Shown piece by piece: positions 60,634 through 64,000 of a stretch of DNA of 64,000 nucleotides (position 1 is its first letter; each line of letters starts with the position of its first letter). The position numbers and the translations under genes were made by a program. Location: contig CAWDLR010000003.1 of the NCBI GenBank assembly GCA_963803125.1, forward strand, positions 2,232,001-2,296,000, read 5' to 3'. Below the pieces are notes generated by a model that was not told where the DNA came from, searched no databases, and saw only the letters and a program-made list of their open reading frames with translations. Origin of the DNA: G963675935 sp963803125 (GTDB taxonomy: Bacteria > Planctomycetota > Planctomycetia > Pirellulales > Thermoguttaceae).

Positions 60634-61566
60634 CTACGGCCCTACGGCTATCGGCGGCGGCATGATCATCACCCGTGGGTCTTGCATCGCCGGATCCTTG
60701 AATACCTGCGGCACCGCCTGGGTGATGTAAACCCGTGATCGATCCGTCAACTTGCCGAGGCTCAGCTTGCCAACCTCGATGTAGAAAGTATTGAACGTCA
60801 AGCCGCAGTGATCTACATCAAACAGCGTGGCGGTGTCGCCCTCGATCGTAAAGTTCTCAAAAAACCACCAGCCCATCCCCCACTGAACGCCAGGAGCGTT
60901 GACCTGGCGAAACAGCGGGGTATTGCCGTCATTGCCGGTCAACTGAAAGTCCCTGAAAATGTTAGCGGTGGACCAACCGTTCTTGCCGCTGTGCCGGACC
61001 TGAATCGCTCCGACGCAACTGTTGATGCCCTCGCTGCTCTCGACCTTGAGATAAGCGCACGGTGCATTGTCGCAAACGAGAACCAGGCCAGGGCCGCCAG
61101 CGCGCAAGATACGCTCAAAGGAAAGCCGCGAATACGTGATATTCTGCAGCAGCAGGCTTCCTTGGCTGTAGACGCCGCCGCGGAAGCGGAACCGCTCGTA
61201 ACGCTGGCCGCTTGGGGCCCCGAGCGCCAAGGTGAATGAGGTCGTCTTGGGGCCTTCCAGCATCGCGCCTTCCGCATCCACGAAGATGTTTTTCCCGCGC
61301 CAGTCCAACCCTTTGGAGACACGGTAGTATCCCGGCAGGAATTTGATCGTATCACCATCCTTCGCTCTTCCGAAGATGGCTTGTAGATCGCTGTAGCGGT
61401 CCTGCATCTTGGCGACGTCAGGCGACACAGTGTAGGTTACGGGAATGGTCTGGCTGCTCGGGTCTGGGGCTTGGCTTTCCGAGGGAGGTCCCATCGCGAT
61501 GAGCGCGAGGCCCGCCACCAAGATGAACAGCCGACGCCAGCCGAAATACTCATAGAGTTCTTTCAT
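60634..61566 (-). CDS. Exported beta-helix-like protein of unknown function
   Basis: From ATG 61566, a few bases after CGGAGG, this 310-residue protein has a hydrophobic signal/anchor (about 10-28). The segment KDGDTIKFLPGYYRVSKGLD is typical of the start of a pectate-lyase-type helix, and short repeated strands (GKNIFVDAEGAMLEG, SYSRLSFERILRAGGPGLVL type) follow. There are no obvious catalytic residues. It lies between the sugar kinase and the GH172 genes on the same strand, so a role in binding or cutting a polysaccharide is plausible, but not shown. Confidence 0.6.
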   Translation of the reverse strand: MKELYEYFGWRRLFILVAGLALIAMGPPSESQAPDPSSQTIPVTYTVSPDVAKMQDRYSDLQAIFGRAKDGDTIKFLPGYYRVSKGLDWRGKNIFVDAEGAMLEGPKTTSFTLALGAPSGQRYERFRFRGGVYSQGSLLLQNITYSRLSFERILRAGGPGLVLVCDNAPCAYLKVESSEGINSCVGAIQVRHSGKNGWSTANIFRDFQLTGNDGNTPLFRQVNAPGVQWGMGWWFFENFTIEGDTATLFDVDHCGLTFNTFYIEVGKLSLGKLTDRSRVYITQAVPQVFKDPAMQDPRVMIMPPPIAVGP

Positions 61567-61657
61567 TTCATCGTCCTCCGAACGCCGGCAGGTGATAGGG
61601 CTGAGTCTGTGTTGCCAGCACACGTGATGCCGACCGTATACGTACCGTCATGGACAC

Positions 61658-63046
61658 TCAGCACACACGAAACGCGGCCGGCCCCGCCCCAGTGGCGAAG
61701 AAGCTGGCACGTTCGCTATGCTCTGGGAAGTTATCGCTATAGACCCCCGCCCAAGCGGCCAGGAAATCGTCGGCACGCCCCGTTTCAACCAGCGCCCAGA
61801 CGCTGCCGCCAAACCCTCCCCCGAACGCCGACGCCGCCGCCGCGCCGAGCCGGCGAGCCGACGCCGCCAAGAAGACCGTCTCGGCCGTCTGGTTGCCCAG
61901 CAGCCGCTCGGCGGCGTGCTGCGAATCGTCCACCAACGGGCCAAATTCGCGCAGGTCCCCGCGACTCAAGGCCTCGCCCGCCGCGGGAATGATCTCGCCG
62001 CTTTCCAGCATGAAATGTTCCAGCCGGGCCAAGAGCGCCTCGGTTGTAAACGGGTCCACGTCGCTCGACCTGACGATCGCCTGAAGTCGCTCCACCGCAT
62101 CGGCCGAACTCCCCAGCGCGGCGGCCAGATGCGGGTCGTCGCGACCCGTCTCGCGCTGCCACAGATCGAGCAGGGCCGCCGCCGACCGCGGGGCCGCATT
62201 GTACTTCGACCGCGCCGCCGCATCGCTCTTGTCGGCCGTCACTCCACTGGCCGCGACGGCAAACAAATAGCCCGGCGGCATCGGTATCGCCTTCTCGAAC
62301 TCGACCGGGCAAAAAGCGTACTGGCTGATCTGGTTCGGCTCGGCGCAGAGGATGGCCGTGTGGTCCTCGCTGCCGCCGCAGGTGCCGACGCCGTCATCCC
62401 CCTCCAGCGTGCCGAATGTCTCGCCGTTCTCGATCGCTCCCAGGTAGCCGGCCAAATCGGTGTTGCCGCCGATGTTGTGCCAATACTCGTCGCGCGCCGC
62501 CAGCCGATTGATCTCTGCCACCGCGAAAAACACGCTCGTAATCAGGGCGCTGGAGCTGCCCATGCCGCCGCCGGAGGGCAAGTCGTTCACAAAGGCGATG
62601 TCCGCCCCGCGGACCGCGCCGGGGAAGTTCCTTGCCACCCGCCGGGCGACGGTTACGGGATACGTCGACCATGTACGGGCTTGCGGCTTTACCTCACGAT
62701 CAACCGCAAAGACGATGGTGTCGCCGCTGCCGGCGTCGATCACGATCATCTGCCGGTCGTCGCGCGGCAGGGCCGCGACGCAGAACCCCCGCTCGACCGC
62801 GGCCACCAGCGTCCGCCCGCCGGCATAGTCGGTGTGTTTTCCCAAGACCTCGATTCGTCCCGGCACGAAGAAACCCAGCGGGGACCGGCCGCTGTGCGCC
62901 TCGCCCGTGACCGACAACGCCGACGCCGCCCGAACCAACATCGCCGCCTTCGACTGGCAAGCCCCTCGGCTCAAACCGGTCGTGAACAACTGCGTCGCCA
63001 GTTCGTCGGCGTCGGTCAGATCGCCGGGGAACGAGAGTTCGATCAT
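61658..63046 (-). CDS. GHMP sugar kinase, galactokinase-like
   Basis: A 462-residue GHMP kinase. The N-terminus has VPGRIEVLGKHTDYAGGRTL (GKHTDY at residues 69-74), where galactokinases read GEHTDY. The ATP loop is LPSGGGMGSSSALI and the third motif FGGGFGGSVWAL. It is longer than E. coli GalK (382), mainly by about 60 residues before motif one and some inserts. Start ATG 63046 overlaps the upstream nucleotidyltransferase stop by ATGA. The pair suggests phosphorylation of a hexose at C1 followed by nucleotide transfer. The substrate, galactose or another sugar, is open. Confidence 0.82.
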   Translation of the reverse strand: MIELSFPGDLTDADELATQLFTTGLSRGACQSKAAMLVRAASALSVTGEAHSGRSPLGFFVPGRIEVLGKHTDYAGGRTLVAAVERGFCVAALPRDDRQMIVIDAGSGDTIVFAVDREVKPQARTWSTYPVTVARRVARNFPGAVRGADIAFVNDLPSGGGMGSSSALITSVFFAVAEINRLAARDEYWHNIGGNTDLAGYLGAIENGETFGTLEGDDGVGTCGGSEDHTAILCAEPNQISQYAFCPVEFEKAIPMPPGYLFAVAASGVTADKSDAAARSKYNAAPRSAAALLDLWQRETGRDDPHLAAALGSSADAVERLQAIVRSSDVDPFTTEALLARLEHFMLESGEIIPAAGEALSRGDLREFGPLVDDSQHAAERLLGNQTAETVFLAASARRLGAAAASAFGGGFGGSVWALVETGRADDFLAAWAGVYSDNFPEHSERASFFATGAGPAAFRVC

Positions 63047-63864
63047 AGCTCCACCCGCGTCCCGGCCAGAAGCGCCGTCACCGCAGCAATATCGCCGCGA
63101 CAGGTCATGTCGAGCACCGGGTCGCGAACCTTCACCGCGGCAAATGACTTGCCCAGCACGCTGATAACGTGTTGGACCGCATCGGTGATCTCGAACTCGC
63201 CCCGCGGCGACGGCTTGATCGCCCGGCACGCTTTAAAGATCGACGGCCCGAACCGCCAGCAGTTCATGCTCAGCCACAGCGGCCGCGGCAAGGACGCCAG
63301 CGTCGCCTCGTCCGGCTTCTCGATGATGCGAAACAGGCGACCCTGTTGGTCGATCTTCCCCACCGAAAAGCTCTTGAGCCGACCCTCGGGCACGTTGCCC
63401 GTGAGCATGGCGTCGCGCTCGAACAGCGCCACCGCCGGCCCGGACTGCTCGCGCAACGCCCGCAGTGCTTCGGCCGGATAGTAATTGTCGGAATTGATCA
63501 CCAGGAAAGGATCGTCCCCCGCAAACGCCTCGGCGGCAGCCACGGCATCGGCGGTGCCCCGCGGCTCGGGCTGGCAGGCAAAGCTGAAATCGAGCTTCTT
63601 GGCCGCCACCTTGCCGTCGTAGTATTCCCGAATCGCCTCCTGTTCCGGCCCGATCACCAGGCAGACATGGCGATAGCCGGCGTCCGCCGCCGCTGACAAC
63701 ACGTAATCGAGGAACGGCCGGTCGATCGGGATCAACGCCTTGATCCCCGCCTCCGCCAACGCCGCCTGTCGGTCATCGACCTGCACCCCCCCCTCGCTGC
63801 GGCGCATCCGCGTCCCTAGCCCCCGAGCGAGCACCACCACCTTGTCCATTTTCTGATTTGCCAT
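63043..63864 (-). CDS. Sugar-1-phosphate nucleotidyltransferase
   Basis: A 273-residue Rossmann-like enzyme. The signature near the start reads VVVLARGLGTRM, with Arg where most have Ala or Gly, then KALIPIDRPFLDYVLSAAAD, GPEQEAIREYY, RGTADAVAAAEAFAGDDPFL and VINSDNYYP. It should join UTP (or dTTP) with a hexose 1-phosphate. It overlaps the kinase by four bases, consistent with a two-step sugar activation. Start ATG 63864; ATG 63849 is an alternative. Specificity cannot be read from the sequence. Confidence 0.82.
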   Translation of the reverse strand: MANQKMDKVVVLARGLGTRMRRSEGGVQVDDRQAALAEAGIKALIPIDRPFLDYVLSAAADAGYRHVCLVIGPEQEAIREYYDGKVAAKKLDFSFACQPEPRGTADAVAAAEAFAGDDPFLVINSDNYYPAEALRALREQSGPAVALFERDAMLTGNVPEGRLKSFSVGKIDQQGRLFRIIEKPDEATLASLPRPLWLSMNCWRFGPSIFKACRAIKPSPRGEFEITDAVQHVISVLGKSFAAVKVRDPVLDMTCRGDIAAVTALLAGTRVEL

Positions 63865-63974
63865 GCAGGGCATTATCTCACGTTATTGTCCGTTGCCAAG
63901 GCCATTTCCGCGCGGCCCGTGCTGCTGCGGCCCGTTAACGGCATTCTCTCGCGAAAAGCAGAGCGAGTTTAGCC

Positions 63975-63990
63975 GGCGAACTTGTTCGCC
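63975..63990. repeat. Palindrome GGCGAACTTGTTCGCC
   Basis: A small hairpin of the word-antiword type lies within the last 130 bases of the window, which hold no gene. Confidence 0.55.
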
Positions 63991-64000
63991 GCGCCTGCAA

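Noticed and set aside
1..64000. tRNA or rRNA genes
   Set aside because: No cloverleaf or rRNA sequence was recognised by eye; a covariance-model scan would be needed to exclude tRNAs fully.

Overview
The window looks like a high-GC chromosome from a member of the Planctomycetota, probably Pirellulales-like. This is inferred from the gene content: DUF1573, DUF2961/GH172 and DUF6624 secreted proteins, a DegP-like lipoprotein with several PDZ domains, a di-haem cytochrome peroxidase, large secreted glycosidases, and intergenic DNA full of palindromic repeats. No rRNA, tRNA or CRISPR array was recognised.

Layout. 1-3300: translation genes on the minus strand (rpsF-ssb-rplI, pth, the L25/Ctc gene). 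3677-5659: a secreted GH27 alpha-galactosidase. 6126-6635: a gene of unknown function with lower GC. 6672-11639: prs, then an arginine block argB-argD-argF whose gaps hold a 7-bp satellite and a long inverted repeat. 11931-14273: araD and araA. 14417-16923: a secreted protein and guaB. 17044-24917: an accessory stretch with three IS4-family elements, dps, an alpha/beta hydrolase, a small secreted protein and a duplicated palindrome block. 25137-31611: cytochrome peroxidase, an OleB-like hydrolase, a DegP-like lipoprotein, a degenerate protease and queD. 31697-47442: six minus-strand genes with very short gaps, forming a glycan-degradation operon (GH67/GH115-like, GH38, GH2, DUF4450-like, MFS permease, secreted FmdE-like protein). 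47907-55000: a UvrD/PcrA helicase, a YgiT zinc finger and a DUF6624 lipoprotein, then the classic yraN-rplS-trmD-rpsP-ffh set. 55295-56966: DUF1573 protein and a PemK/MazF toxin-antitoxin pair. 56970-63864: a second sugar cluster (hexose-1-phosphate nucleotidyltransferase, GHMP sugar kinase, beta-helix protein, two GH172 enzymes).

Working together: the two sugar clusters plus the GH27 enzyme and the arabinose genes suggest a heterotroph that digests complex polysaccharides outside the cytoplasm, imports the products through a major-facilitator permease rather than a SusCD pair, and activates hexoses by kinase plus nucleotidyltransferase.

Two things stand out. First, intergenic DNA carries at least ten families of short palindromes. 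Some sit inside a common terminal-repeat shell with interchangeable cores, some serve as IS targets, and two lie in frame inside genes (uvrD and the DUF4450-like gene). Second, at least seven genes show an apparent single-base indel (ssb, araA, dps, the DegP-like gene, the GH67/115-like gene and two IS transposases). That points to consensus errors in the assembly or, less likely, real decay. All assignments are from reading the sequence; no database search was run.
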